64,000 bases of DNA from Arthrobacter sp. Edens01 (GTDB lineage: Bacteria > Actinomycetota > Actinomycetes > Actinomycetales > Micrococcaceae): contig NZ_LKIU01000002.1 in the NCBI RefSeq assembly GCF_001307035.1, positions 541,088 to 605,087 on the forward strand, given 5' to 3'. Below, one piece after another: positions 34,701 through 42,521 of the stretch. The translations under genes and the position numbers were made by a program. How positions within the stretch are numbered: the first letter of the stretch is position 1; each line of letters opens with the position of its first letter. The notes under the pieces were generated by a model. That model did not search any database. It was not told the DNA's origin and saw only the letters and a list, made by a program, of their open reading frames with translations.

Positions 34701-35177
34701 GTGATGATCCTGCTCGCCTTTCTTGCCATCGCCGCCGTCGGCGCGGCCGCACTCCTGGTGGCCGGCCGCATCGGACCCGGCCGCCTGCGCCGCAGGTCCG
34801 GTTCCGCGGACGGGGGATGGGAGGCACTTAGCCCGTCAGAACCCCTGGCCACCCTTGGCGAGCCGGACCCGCGGCTGCCTCCGGTGCTGCTGCCGGAGCA
34901 TCCCGGCGCGGCGGACGTTGGGGCACTGAAGTTCTCCGTTGCCTTTCGGGGTTATCGGATGGACGAGGTGGATCAGGTGCTTGAACGGCTGGGCGCTGCC
35001 CTGGAGGAACGGGATGCCGCCCTGGCCCGGTTCCGGGGGCCCGGGCCGGAAACAGACGCCGGGTCCGCGCCCCGAACCGGCCGGCACGCCCTGATTCAGC
35101 CCGGGGAAAGCGGAACCAATCCGCAGCCCGGAAGCACCAGGCCGGGAAACATTAAGCCAGGCACCACAGAACCGTGA
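34701..35177 (+). CDS. DivIVA-domain-like small membrane protein
   Basis: An N-terminal membrane helix (MILLAFLAIAAVGAAALLVAG) precedes a linker. A short DivIVA-like motif follows, LKFSVAFRGYRMDEVDQVLERLGAALEERDAAL (about residues 77-109), which matches the membrane-binding/coiled-coil start of DivIVA/Wag31-type proteins. A low-complexity tail rich in Gly, Pro and Thr ends it. Its place between the LOG gene and tag is shared with mycobacteria (around Rv1209). It may take part in cell-pole or division functions, by inference only. It overlaps tag by 4 bp. Confidence 0.75.
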   Translation: MMILLAFLAIAAVGAAALLVAGRIGPGRLRRRSGSADGGWEALSPSEPLATLGEPDPRLPPVLLPEHPGAADVGALKFSVAFRGYRMDEVDQVLERLGAALEERDAALARFRGPGPETDAGSAPRTGRHALIQPGESGTNPQPGSTRPGNIKPGTTEP

Positions 35178-35740
35178 CGGCACTTCCCGGACCGGACGGA
35201 GCGCTGCGCTGTGCATGGGCCCTGGCCAGCGGCGACTACATGGAGTACCACGACCATGAGTGGGGCCGTCCTGTGCGGGGCGAGGCCGCCCTGTTTGAAC
35301 GCCTGAGCCTGGAAGGGTTCCAGTCCGGACTCAGCTGGATAACTATCCTGCGGAAGCGGGAAGCCTTCCGGGAGGCGTTTGCCGGCTTCGATCCGGCCAC
35401 GGTTGCGGGGTTTGGCGAAACCAATGTGGAGCGGCTGATGGACAACCCCGGCATTGTCCGCAATGCGGCCAAGATCCGGGCCACCATCGCCAACGCACGC
35501 GCCCTTCTTGCGCTGGGGGAGGATGAGTCGCTGGAAGCCCTGCTGGAGAAGCACCGTCCGCCCGTCCATGCTGCTCCCCGAGCTGCTGCTGACATTCCCC
35601 CCTCCACGGCGGAGTCAGCGAGCCTTTCGCGTGAGCTGCGGGCCCGCGGTTTTCGTTTCGTGGGGCCGGTGACTGCCTATGCCATGATGCAGGCCACCGG
35701 GTACGTAAACGACCATCTTGCTGACTGCGCCTTTCGCTGA
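35174..35740 (+). CDS. tag: DNA-3-methyladenine glycosylase I
   Basis: A base excision repair enzyme that removes N3-methyladenine from alkylated DNA. Family blocks RCAWALASGDYMEYHDHEWGRPVRGEAALFERLSLEGFQSGLSWITILRKREAFREAFAGFDP and the C-terminal FVGPVTAYAMMQATGYVNDH are unmistakable. The Cys and His of the structural zinc site are present (RCAWA near the start). The length of 188 aa is normal. It is translationally coupled to the upstream DivIVA-like gene. Confidence 0.95.
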   Translation: MTALPGPDGALRCAWALASGDYMEYHDHEWGRPVRGEAALFERLSLEGFQSGLSWITILRKREAFREAFAGFDPATVAGFGETNVERLMDNPGIVRNAAKIRATIANARALLALGEDESLEALLEKHRPPVHAAPRAAADIPPSTAESASLSRELRARGFRFVGPVTAYAMMQATGYVNDHLADCAFR

Positions 35741-35786
35741 CCCGTGCCCCTGCCCGGTGCAGTTCCGCGCCGGCAGAACCCCCGGA

Positions 35787-35802
35787 TGTGTCCTCAGACA
35801 CA
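35787..35802. repeat. TGTGTC palindrome upstream of the DUF3117 gene
   Basis: TGTGTC and GACACA arms with a 4-nt spacer form an inverted repeat. A similar 16-nt element is at about 6498-6513, upstream of importer 1. It could be a regulator site. Confidence 0.35.
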
Positions 35803-35949
35803 CCGAAATTTCGCCTGCTTACGGTTGTACGGAATAATGGTCGCAAATGCGGCTCGGGCGCCTAACAACAATAGGTCCGGGGCCGCGGCAGGAACGGTGA
35901 TTACTCGGGGAATAACCCCGCAGTGCACTTTTGAAAGGGGAATTTCAAT

Positions 35950-36117
35950 ATGGCTGCGATGAAACCGCGTACGGGTGACGGGCCCATGGAGGTTACCAAA
36001 GAAGGGCGCAGCCTGATCCTGCGGGTGCCGATCGACGGCGGCGGACGGCTCGTTGTCGAACTGAACGCTGAAGAAGCAGGCAAGCTCAAGGAATGCCTCC
36101 TCGGCGTCACCAGCTAG
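35950..36117 (+). CDS. DUF3117 domain-containing protein
   Basis: A 55-aa protein reading MAAMKPRTGDGPMEVTKEGR at its start and ending ELNAEEAGKLKECLLGVTS. This is the highly conserved actinobacterial DUF3117 (Rv1211-like) small protein, whose function is unknown. An AAAGGGG ribosome site lies about 9 nt upstream of the ATG. The 210-bp non-coding region before it contains an inverted repeat CGGGG/CCCCG at 35906-35920. Its TAG stop codon forms the first half of the -10-like hexamer used by pepA. Confidence 0.92.
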   Translation: MAAMKPRTGDGPMEVTKEGRSLILRVPIDGGGRLVVELNAEEAGKLKECLLGVTS

Positions 36118-36120
36118 GCT
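36115..36120 (+). promoter_or_regulatory. -10 box for leaderless pepA, overlapping a stop codon
   Basis: TAGGCT contains the DUF3117 stop codon TAG and lies 6 nt before the pepA ATG. No ribosome site is present. Confidence 0.45.
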
Positions 36121-36126
36121 GGATGC

Positions 36127-37749
36127 ATGCGTCCTTCCAGGCTTACTTCCAAGCCTGCTGGTGCCTCTCCGGCTACCCGCAGGATGTCCATGACGGCGGT
36201 TTCCGGGCTCGCTCCGCTTTCGGAGCGCGCCGGAGATCCAGCCGGCGGCACCGGTCTGGCGCCGCGGACTGACGAGGGCGTAGACGTCCTCGCCGTTGCT
36301 ATTGCCCCCGGGCCGCCCGGGGACCGCACGGTCCCCGAACCCAGGCGCGGCGCTGTTGAAGCCGCTGTGCAGTACGGCATCGACGTCGCTGCACGGGCAG
36401 AAGCAGCCGGAGTGACCGGCAAGGCAGGGGAACACCTGGTGGTGGAACCGCCCCGGGGATCTGCCGGTCTTGCGGGCAGGCTCATTTATTTGGGAGTGGG
36501 CGACGAATCCCACCAAAGCCTGCGGCGTGCCGGTGCAAGCCTGGCCAGGGCGACATCCGGAGCCAAGAGGATCCGGACGAGCGTTGTTGACGGGCTGACC
36601 CCGCAGGCGCAGCAGGCCTTCCTCGAAGGCTTCTTCCTGGGCGGCTACCGCGCGCCGCGCACCGGTGTAACCGATCCTCCGAAGCCGATGGCCGAGGTCA
36701 TGGAGGTTACCGGGCTCAAGCCGCAGGCACTTGAGCTGGCGGAAGTTGCGGCCCGTGCGGCCTGGCTGGCCCGCGACCTGACCAATACTCCGCCGGATGT
36801 AGCCACCCCTGAATGGATCGCTGCACAGAGCGAGGCGGTGGCGGCTGCCAGGGGGCTCGACGTCGAGGTCTGGGATCCGGCGCGCCTGGCTGCTGAAGGA
36901 TTCGGCGGGCTCACCGCCGTGGGATCCGGTTCTGCCAACGGCCCGCGGATGGTACGCGTCACCTACCGGCCGGCGGGCGTTGAAACCACGGACCGGGTGG
37001 TGCTGGTGGGCAAGGGAATAACGTTCGATTCCGGGGGCATTTCGCTGAAGCCCCGTGAGTCGATGCCCCCGATGAAAATGGATATGGCCGGATCGGCCGT
37101 AGTGCTGGCGGCGGTGCAGGCCGCGGCCGAGCTGCAGGTTCCCTTTGAAGTGACGGCCCTGCTCGCTTTGGCTGAAAACGCAATCGGAGCAGCGTCCTAC
37201 CGGCCCGGCGACATTGTCCGGACGTACAACGGCACAACCGTGGAGATCGGCAACACAGACGCTGAAGGACGGATGGTGCTGGCTGATGCACTCGCGTACG
37301 CAGTGCAGGAGCTGAAGCCCTCCGCCGTGATCGACGTCGCGACCCTGACCGGCGCCGCCATGCTGGGTCTGGGCAAACGACATGCAGCCCTGTTTGGCAA
37401 CGATCCCGAGCTTCTTACCGCGCTGGAAGCTGCAGCAAGCGCCAGCGGCGAGCCGCTCTGGCAGCTGCCGCTCGTCCCGGATTATGAGTATCTGCTTGAA
37501 TCAGCCACCGCAGACCTGGCCCATGTTGCCCCAGTGAAGGCCAAAGCCGGCGGGGGAGCAATTCTTGCGGCACTGTTCCTGGAGAAATTCGTGGACGGAA
37601 CTCCCTGGATCCACCTGGACATCGCCGGGCCCATGGAAGTTTCCTCGGACACCCACGAGTACTCGAAGGGGGCCACGGGCTTCGGTGCCAGGCTCCTGAT
37701 CGCCTTCCTGCGTGCACGGGCTGCCCGTGCAAGGGCAGAAACAGCCTAG
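36127..37749 (+). CDS. pepA: Leucyl aminopeptidase (cytosol aminopeptidase, M17)
   Basis: A cytosolic di-manganese/zinc exopeptidase that removes N-terminal residues in peptide turnover. The M17 core is visible: VVLVGKGITFDSGGISLKP (Lys and Asp ligands), MKMDMAGSAVV, and the signature NTDAEGRMVLADALAY followed by TLTGAAMLGLGKRHAALFGN. At 540 aa it is somewhat long because of an N-terminal extension. The start at 36127 is supported by TAGGCT 6 nt upstream. An ATG at 36193 with an AGGA site is a reasonable alternative giving about 518 aa. It ends 4 bp into the convergent O-methyltransferase gene. Confidence 0.95.
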   Translation: MRPSRLTSKPAGASPATRRMSMTAVSGLAPLSERAGDPAGGTGLAPRTDEGVDVLAVAIAPGPPGDRTVPEPRRGAVEAAVQYGIDVAARAEAAGVTGKAGEHLVVEPPRGSAGLAGRLIYLGVGDESHQSLRRAGASLARATSGAKRIRTSVVDGLTPQAQQAFLEGFFLGGYRAPRTGVTDPPKPMAEVMEVTGLKPQALELAEVAARAAWLARDLTNTPPDVATPEWIAAQSEAVAAARGLDVEVWDPARLAAEGFGGLTAVGSGSANGPRMVRVTYRPAGVETTDRVVLVGKGITFDSGGISLKPRESMPPMKMDMAGSAVVLAAVQAAAELQVPFEVTALLALAENAIGAASYRPGDIVRTYNGTTVEIGNTDAEGRMVLADALAYAVQELKPSAVIDVATLTGAAMLGLGKRHAALFGNDPELLTALEAAASASGEPLWQLPLVPDYEYLLESATADLAHVAPVKAKAGGGAILAALFLEKFVDGTPWIHLDIAGPMEVSSDTHEYSKGATGFGARLLIAFLRARAARARAETA

Positions 37750-38390
37750 CGGCCGGGAAGTACCTTCACGGCCAGCTGAAGGCCGTCGCCCGTGGGCAGA
37801 AGCGAAGAAACAAGCGAATCGTTGTCCCGGATGAGGCGGCCGACCTGCCGCATGGTCGCCGTTAGGGGTTCCCGTGCGGCGGGGTCGGCCACCCGCCCGT
37901 TATCCAGGGCCCCGTTGATGATCAGCAGGCCACCGGGCTTCAGCAGCCGCACGGCCTGCTCGGCGTACAGGACGAAGGATGGCTTGTCCGCATCGATAAA
38001 CACGAGGTCGTAGGCATTGTCCGTAAGGCGGGGCAGCACCTGTGCCGCCCGGCCGGAGATGGTGCGGGTGCGGTTTCCCGGAACTCCAGCCTCGGAGTAG
38101 GCCTGGCGCGCGGCGCGCAGATGGTCCACATCGGAGTCGATCGTGGTCAGTACCGAACCCGGACCAAGTCCGCGAAGAAGGCACACGCCCGAAACTCCGG
38201 CTCCGGTTCCGATCTCCACGACTGTCTGCGCCTTGGATGAAGCGGCAAGTACGGTCAGCGCAGCTCCCACCCCGGTGCTGACCGGTGCGACACCCAGTTC
38301 GTGTGAACGCTCACGCGCGCGAAGCAGGACTTCATCCTCGAAAGGCAGGGCCTCCGTGTAGGACCACGTGCTCTGCTTGTCGGCGCTCAT
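37746..38390 (-). CDS. Class I SAM-dependent O-methyltransferase
   Basis: A small-molecule O-methyltransferase of the caffeoyl-CoA/catechol type (methyltransf_3). The SAM motif is VVEIGTGAGVSGVCLLRGL, with VLTTIDSDVDHL and the metal-binding YDLVFIDADKPSFVLY further on, then GGLLIINGALDNGRV. The ATG at 38390 (MSADKQSTWSY) is preferred over the TTG at 38414 because AAAGAG lies upstream. A homologue stands next to sigE in mycobacteria (Rv1220c), so the pairing is conserved. The substrate is unknown. Confidence 0.92.
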   Translation of the reverse strand: MSADKQSTWSYTEALPFEDEVLLRARERSHELGVAPVSTGVGAALTVLAASSKAQTVVEIGTGAGVSGVCLLRGLGPGSVLTTIDSDVDHLRAARQAYSEAGVPGNRTRTISGRAAQVLPRLTDNAYDLVFIDADKPSFVLYAEQAVRLLKPGGLLIINGALDNGRVADPAAREPLTATMRQVGRLIRDNDSLVSSLLPTGDGLQLAVKVLPGR

Positions 38391-38737
38391 GGATGCACAG
38401 TCTCTTTCGCTCAATAATCGTGGGGAAGCCGCGTCAGGTGTGGGTCTGCCGCAAACCGGGGCGAACGAACGCCCGCGGAACTGCGGCGGAACTGCAGCAA
38501 TACAAGCTTAAGGCCACTGAAGCACGGTTTCTGCCCATCGCGCCCGGGTGAGCCGCGCCTAAAAACGAGCTGCTGCCCAATGAGCGGCGGCCACTTGTCC
38601 TGATCCGTTGGGCATGCTAACAGCGAACTCACAGAATCATGCGCAAACATGGATGGTGAACTTACTGACGATCGCCGCCCCGCAATCACGCTGAGCTGAT
38701 TCCGGGGCCGCAGGCTACGTTGCGAAGGGAGGAAACC
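38391..38737. other. Divergent control region between O-methyltransferase and sigE
   Basis: About 350 bp without a recognisable gene. It must hold the promoters of the methyltransferase and of sigE. I see no clear ECF-type GGAAC/GTT pair, and the only firm element is the ribosome site AAGGGAGGA at 38725-38733 for sigE. Confidence 0.4.
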
Positions 38738-39349
38738 GTGACGGGGACAACGGACGTTGCAGCGGAGGCATCCGCAGGAACCGAATGGGTGCGTCCCACC
38801 TGGCAGGAGGTCGTGGAAACACACTCCGCCAAGGTGTACCGCCTTGCCTACCGGCTGACGGGCAATAAGCACGACGCCGAGGACCTCACACAGGAAGTCT
38901 TCGTCCGCGTCTTCCGCTCCCTTGCCAACTTCCAGCCCGGCACACTGGACGGGTGGCTCCACCGGATCACCACCAACCTCTTCCTGGACCAGGCCCGCAG
39001 GCGCAGCCGCATCCGTTTTGACGGCATGAGTGAAGAGGCAGAGAGCCGGCTGCCCAGCCAGGGCCCCGGGCCCGAGCGCAGCTTCGAGTTCAACAACCTG
39101 GACGTGGATATTCAGCGGGCACTCGAGGAGCTTCCTCCTGACTTCCGGGCCGCGGTAGTGCTCTGCGACCTTGAAGGACTTTCTTACGACGAAGTGGCGA
39201 ACGCCCTGGGCGTGAAGCTCGGAACGGTTCGTTCGCGCATCCACCGCGGGCGCAGCATGCTCAAGGAGAAACTGGCTCACCGGGACCCGGCCCAGCGCCG
39301 TACTCCAGCCGTGGGCCTGAAGATCCCCCGCGTGGCAGGAGCCGGCTAG
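38738..39349 (+). CDS. sigE: ECF sigma factor, SigE type
   Basis: An extracytoplasmic-function sigma factor for envelope and surface stress. Region 2 is [56 protein letters not shown], and region 4 is [45 protein letters not shown]. The start is GTG 38738, 5 nt after AAGGGAGGA, not the upstream TTG. An anti-sigma gene and tatB follow, matching the mycobacterial sigE-rseA-htrA-tatB locus except that no HtrA protease gene is present. Confidence 0.93.
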   Translation: MTGTTDVAAEASAGTEWVRPTWQEVVETHSAKVYRLAYRLTGNKHDAEDLTQEVFVRVFRSLANFQPGTLDGWLHRITTNLFLDQARRRSRIRFDGMSEEAESRLPSQGPGPERSFEFNNLDVDIQRALEELPPDFRAAVVLCDLEGLSYDEVANALGVKLGTVRSRIHRGRSMLKEKLAHRDPAQRRTPAVGLKIPRVAGAG

Positions 39350-39354
39350 AGGAT

Positions 39355-40266
39355 ATGCGCCACCCCAAACGCCACCTGCGTGAGTTCCTCGACGGGGAAC
39401 TGCCGGCACGCCGGCGTGATGCAGTCGAGTCCCATCTTCAGCGATGCGCATCCTGCCGCTGCCTTGTGGAAGAAGAGCGCCGCCTGCGCAGCCGGCTGAG
39501 GGCAATGAGCGTGCCGTCTCCGCGCGAAGACCTGGCCAGCCGGATCGTGGCAGACACTGCCAGCGCCCGGGTACCGCAAATCCCCGAAGCCCGTAGCCGC
39601 AGGCGTTACGCCGTCGCAATCGGGGGCATTCTCACCCTGGTGTCCGGCTTCGTCCTGGCCGGTGCCTATGTGCTGGGAAGCATCGCCGACGAGCCGCTTT
39701 CCGCGCCCCGGCAGGCACATCTGCTGGCCGGCTGGAACCAGCTGGCAGAGCAGCGCAGCCTTTCAGCCGAAGAGCTGCAGTCCCTCAGGGATGCGGGCTG
39801 GTCCTGCCCGGAACTGACCGAACTCGGCTTCACATTGGCCTCGGCCCGCACCCTGGAAGTCGCAGGACACCCCGCCGTCGCCATGGAGCTGACCCGTAAC
39901 GGCGAGACCGTCCGGGTCTATGAGCAGCGCCCGCGCGAGGGCGATGCAAATCCTGAGGTGCTTCACGCCCTGACCGGCAGGCCGGCCGCGCTGGAAGGAT
40001 TCAGTGCGCCCGATGCGGGCCAATCGACAACACCCCGGCTCTGGCGGAATGAGGAGCGCCCGGGGGAGGCCGTGCTCTCCGCGCGCAATGTTACTTACAC
40101 ACTGGCGACATCGAAGCCGGACGAAACCATGTCCTCGGTTGTTGGAGAACTCTCCCTCAGCGAGTCCGCCCGCCTGCTGGTTCCTTCGGGCGACGCGGAT
40201 TCCGGAGCCGCCGAACGTATCCTGCGGGGACTGGCGCTGCTCGCGGGCGCAGGGCGTTCATCTTGA
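39355..40266 (+). CDS. Zinc-finger anti-sigma factor, RseA-like
   Basis: A membrane anti-sigma factor that should hold the adjacent SigE inactive. The N-terminal ZAS motif is HLQRCASC (His-x3-Cys-x2-Cys, about residues 27-34) in a helical sigma-binding domain. A membrane helix follows at about residues 84-104 (AIGGILTLVSGFVLAGAYVLG), then an extracytoplasmic domain of about 190 residues. Mycobacterial RseA is cytosolic and shorter, so the membrane-anchored 303-aa form here implies control by proteolysis across the membrane. It starts 5 bp after the sigE stop codon, indicating one operon. Confidence 0.88.
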   Translation: MRHPKRHLREFLDGELPARRRDAVESHLQRCASCRCLVEEERRLRSRLRAMSVPSPREDLASRIVADTASARVPQIPEARSRRRYAVAIGGILTLVSGFVLAGAYVLGSIADEPLSAPRQAHLLAGWNQLAEQRSLSAEELQSLRDAGWSCPELTELGFTLASARTLEVAGHPAVAMELTRNGETVRVYEQRPREGDANPEVLHALTGRPAALEGFSAPDAGQSTTPRLWRNEERPGEAVLSARNVTYTLATSKPDETMSSVVGELSLSESARLLVPSGDADSGAAERILRGLALLAGAGRSS

Positions 40267-40304
40267 GTCCAGCCTTAAAGTGGCCCCGGTCCGGCTGGAA
40301 AAGG

Positions 40305-40310
40305 TAACCT
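40305..40310 (+). promoter_or_regulatory. -10 box for leaderless tatB
   Basis: TAACCT is followed by TCAAAA and the GTG start at 40317. No ribosome site is present, so tatB may have its own promoter inside the sigE cluster. Confidence 0.45.
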
Positions 40311-40316
40311 TCAAAA

Positions 40317-40757
40317 GTGTTCGGAATTAACGGCTATGAGCTGATCATCCTGGCGGTCCTCGCCGTGGCCATCCTTGGCCCCGAACGCCTGCCCGAATAC
40401 GCTTCGCAGCTGGCGCGGCTTGTGCGTGAAATGCGTCGTATGGCAAGCGGTGCCCGGGAACAGCTTCGCGAAGAAGTCGGGCCGGAAATCGACGAGGTGG
40501 ACTGGCGGAAGCTCGATCCCCGCCAGTACGATCCGCGCCGCATTATCAAAGAGGCACTGCTCGACGACGTTGAGGACGCGGTCCGGCCGGCTGCGGCCCG
40601 CAGCGCCGGCTCCGCACGTCCTGTGGCGGAGCGGGCCGGAGCCGCTCCCGCCGGATCTGCTCCTGCTTTCCCCAGCCCGGCGGCGCCGCCGCCCGTCCAG
40701 CGCATCGAACGCCTGGCCGCGGGGGAACGGCCCCCCTTTGATGTCGAAGCCACCTAG
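40317..40757 (+). CDS. tatB: Sec-independent protein translocase protein TatB
   Basis: A membrane component of the twin-arginine translocation system that binds Tat signal peptides together with TatC. The N-terminal helix FGINGYELIILAVLAVAILGPERLPEYASQLARLVREMRRMASGAREQL contains the family's Gly-Pro hinge and the amphipathic helix. A low-complexity Ala/Pro-rich tail follows. The length of 146 aa is usual for TatB. Its position after sigE and the anti-sigma gene is conserved in actinobacteria. It converges on mrp with an 18-bp gap. Confidence 0.92.
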   Translation: MFGINGYELIILAVLAVAILGPERLPEYASQLARLVREMRRMASGAREQLREEVGPEIDEVDWRKLDPRQYDPRRIIKEALLDDVEDAVRPAAARSAGSARPVAERAGAAPAGSAPAFPSPAAPPPVQRIERLAAGERPPFDVEAT

Positions 40758-40775
40758 GGGACGGCAGCTCAACCG

Positions 40776-41924
40776 TTAGCTTCGGGGTGTCACTCCGAGG
40801 TTGAGACCGGCCAGTCCGCGGGGACGCCCCGCCAGGGCAGCGGCTATCCGGCGCAGTTCGCCGCCGGCACTTTCGGCTTCTTCGGCCGACTCGTCCAGCA
40901 CCGCCGGTTCTCCGGCGTCTCCGCCTTCGCGAAGTCTGACGTCCAGCGGAATGCTGCCCAGCAGGGGAACGCTGTAGCCCAGCGCCTCGCCCAGCCGTTC
41001 GGAAACGAGCGTGCCTCCGCCGGAACCGAACAGTTCCATGCGCTCACCTCCGGGCAGTGTCAGCCACGACATGTTCTCGATGACACCGGAGACTTTCTGT
41101 CCGGTCTGGGCCGCGACCGTACCGGCCCGCTCTGCGACCTCGGCTGCAGCTGCCTGCGGCGTAGTGACCACCAGGATCTCGGAGCCCGGCAGCAGCTGTC
41201 CCACTGAAATAGCGATGTCGCCGGTGCCCGGCGGCAGGTCAAGCAGCAGCACGTCCAGGTCGCCGAAGTAGACGTCGGTGAGGAACTGTTCCAGCGCCCG
41301 GTGCAGCATCGGTCCGCGCCAGGCAACCGGCTGGTTCCTGTCCAGGAACATGCCAATGGAGATTGTCTTGATGCCGTGGGCCACGGGGGGCAGGATCATC
41401 TCGTCGACCCGGGTGGGCGGTGCAGTGATGCCGAGCAGTCCGGGTACGGAAAAGCCGTGGACATCGGCGTCGACCACACCCACACGCAGACCGGATGCGG
41501 CCATGGCGGCCGCGAGGTTCACCGTCACGGTGGACTTGCCCACGCCGCCCTTGCCGCTGGCAACGGCGTAGACCCGGGTCAGCGAGCCGGGACGGTTGAA
41601 CGGGACCCCGCGTGCTCCGGCGGGTCCGCGCAGCTTCTCCTTGAGTTCCTCACGCTGGGCCGGCGTCATGACATCGAGGTCAACCTGGACGGAAGTGATG
41701 CCGGGGACAGTGCTGAGTTCGCGTTCGACGTCGGCGGTGATGGTTCCGCGCAGCGGGCACCCCGCGATAGTGAGCAGGACACCGATCCTGGCCGCGCCGG
41801 CGTCGTTCACTTCAACGCTGCGGAGCATACCCAGCTCAGTGATGGGCCGGCGCAGCTCGGGGTCGATGACCCGCTCCAGCGCTGCGCGGGCGGCGTCCTT
41901 GAGGGGATTCTGTGTTTCGGGCAC
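40776..41924 (-). CDS. mrp: Mrp/NBP35 family iron-sulfur carrier ATPase
   Basis: A P-loop protein that assembles and transfers Fe-S clusters (ApbC/Mrp family). The N-terminal MIP18/DUF59-type domain (VIDPELRRPITELGMLRSVEV, up to about residue 90) is fused to the deviant Walker A SGKGGVGKSTVTVNLA, with VDADVHGFSVPGLLG and LLDLPPGTGD following. The C-terminal CxxC seen in many Mrp proteins is not evident here. The length of 382 aa is typical of actinobacteria. It is the last gene of a minus-strand MgtE_N/CBS - DUF1003 - mrp operon, 3 bp after the DUF1003 stop. Confidence 0.94.
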   Translation of the reverse strand: MPETQNPLKDAARAALERVIDPELRRPITELGMLRSVEVNDAGAARIGVLLTIAGCPLRGTITADVERELSTVPGITSVQVDLDVMTPAQREELKEKLRGPAGARGVPFNRPGSLTRVYAVASGKGGVGKSTVTVNLAAAMAASGLRVGVVDADVHGFSVPGLLGITAPPTRVDEMILPPVAHGIKTISIGMFLDRNQPVAWRGPMLHRALEQFLTDVYFGDLDVLLLDLPPGTGDIAISVGQLLPGSEILVVTTPQAAAAEVAERAGTVAAQTGQKVSGVIENMSWLTLPGGERMELFGSGGGTLVSERLGEALGYSVPLLGSIPLDVRLREGGDAGEPAVLDESAEEAESAGGELRRIAAALAGRPRGLAGLNLGVTPRS

Positions 41925-41927
41925 TGC

Positions 41928-42521
41928 CTAGTCTTCTCCCGCACCCTGGGTCGCTTTGGACGGCGGGGTTGTGCCGTCCTGGCCGCGGCGGCGGGTGCTG
42001 CGCCGCTGGCCGTCTTCTCGGTTGTCATTGGCTTCGAGGAGTTCCTCGAGGAGCCCGCGGATTTCGGAGCGGACGTAGTCGCGGGTAGCGACTTCCCGCA
42101 GCGCGATGCGCAGCTCTGCAATCTCGCGGGTGAGGTATTCGGTGTCCAGCAGGTTACGTTCAGCGCGTTCGCGGTCCTGGCGCATGGAGACCCGGTCCCG
42201 GTCATCCTGCCGGTTCTGTGCCAGCAGCAGCAGGGGAGCGGCGTAGGAGGCCTGCAGCGAGAGCATCAGGGTCAGCAGCGTGAAGCCCAGGGCCACGCTG
42301 TCGAACCGCAGGGGCTCTGGTCCCCAGGTGTTCCAGACGAGCCAGACAACACAGAACACCGTCATGTAGAGCAGGAACTGCGGGGTGCCCATAAAACGGG
42401 CGAAGTTCTCCGTGGCATGGCCAAAGGCATCAGGGTTGGGAGAGAGCCGCGGGAACCACCTGGTTCGGGCGGTGCGCGGAGTGTCGAGGCCGTCAGTACG
42501 GGGGCGGTTCTTCTCAGCCAT
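41928..42521 (-). CDS. DUF1003 membrane protein
   Basis: The conserved DUF1003 core FARFMGTPQFLLYMTVFCVVWLVWNTW, then FDSVALGFTLLTLMLSLQASYAAPLLLLAQNRQDDRDR, provides two membrane helices. A coiled-coil-prone charged C-terminus (AERNLLDTEYLTREIAELRIALREV) follows, with a polar tail. The length is 197 aa. Its function is unknown. It overlaps the upstream MgtE_N/CBS gene by 8 bp and nearly touches mrp, an arrangement conserved in actinobacteria, so the three are presumably co-expressed. Confidence 0.93.
   Translation of the reverse strand: MAEKNRPRTDGLDTPRTARTRWFPRLSPNPDAFGHATENFARFMGTPQFLLYMTVFCVVWLVWNTWGPEPLRFDSVALGFTLLTLMLSLQASYAAPLLLLAQNRQDDRDRVSMRQDRERAERNLLDTEYLTREIAELRIALREVATRDYVRSEIRGLLEELLEANDNREDGQRRSTRRRGQDGTTPPSKATQGAGED

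Noticed and set aside
38411-39619. 402-codon minus-strand frame over sigE
   Set aside because: Contradicted by the intact sigE and anti-sigma genes; the translation is low complexity.
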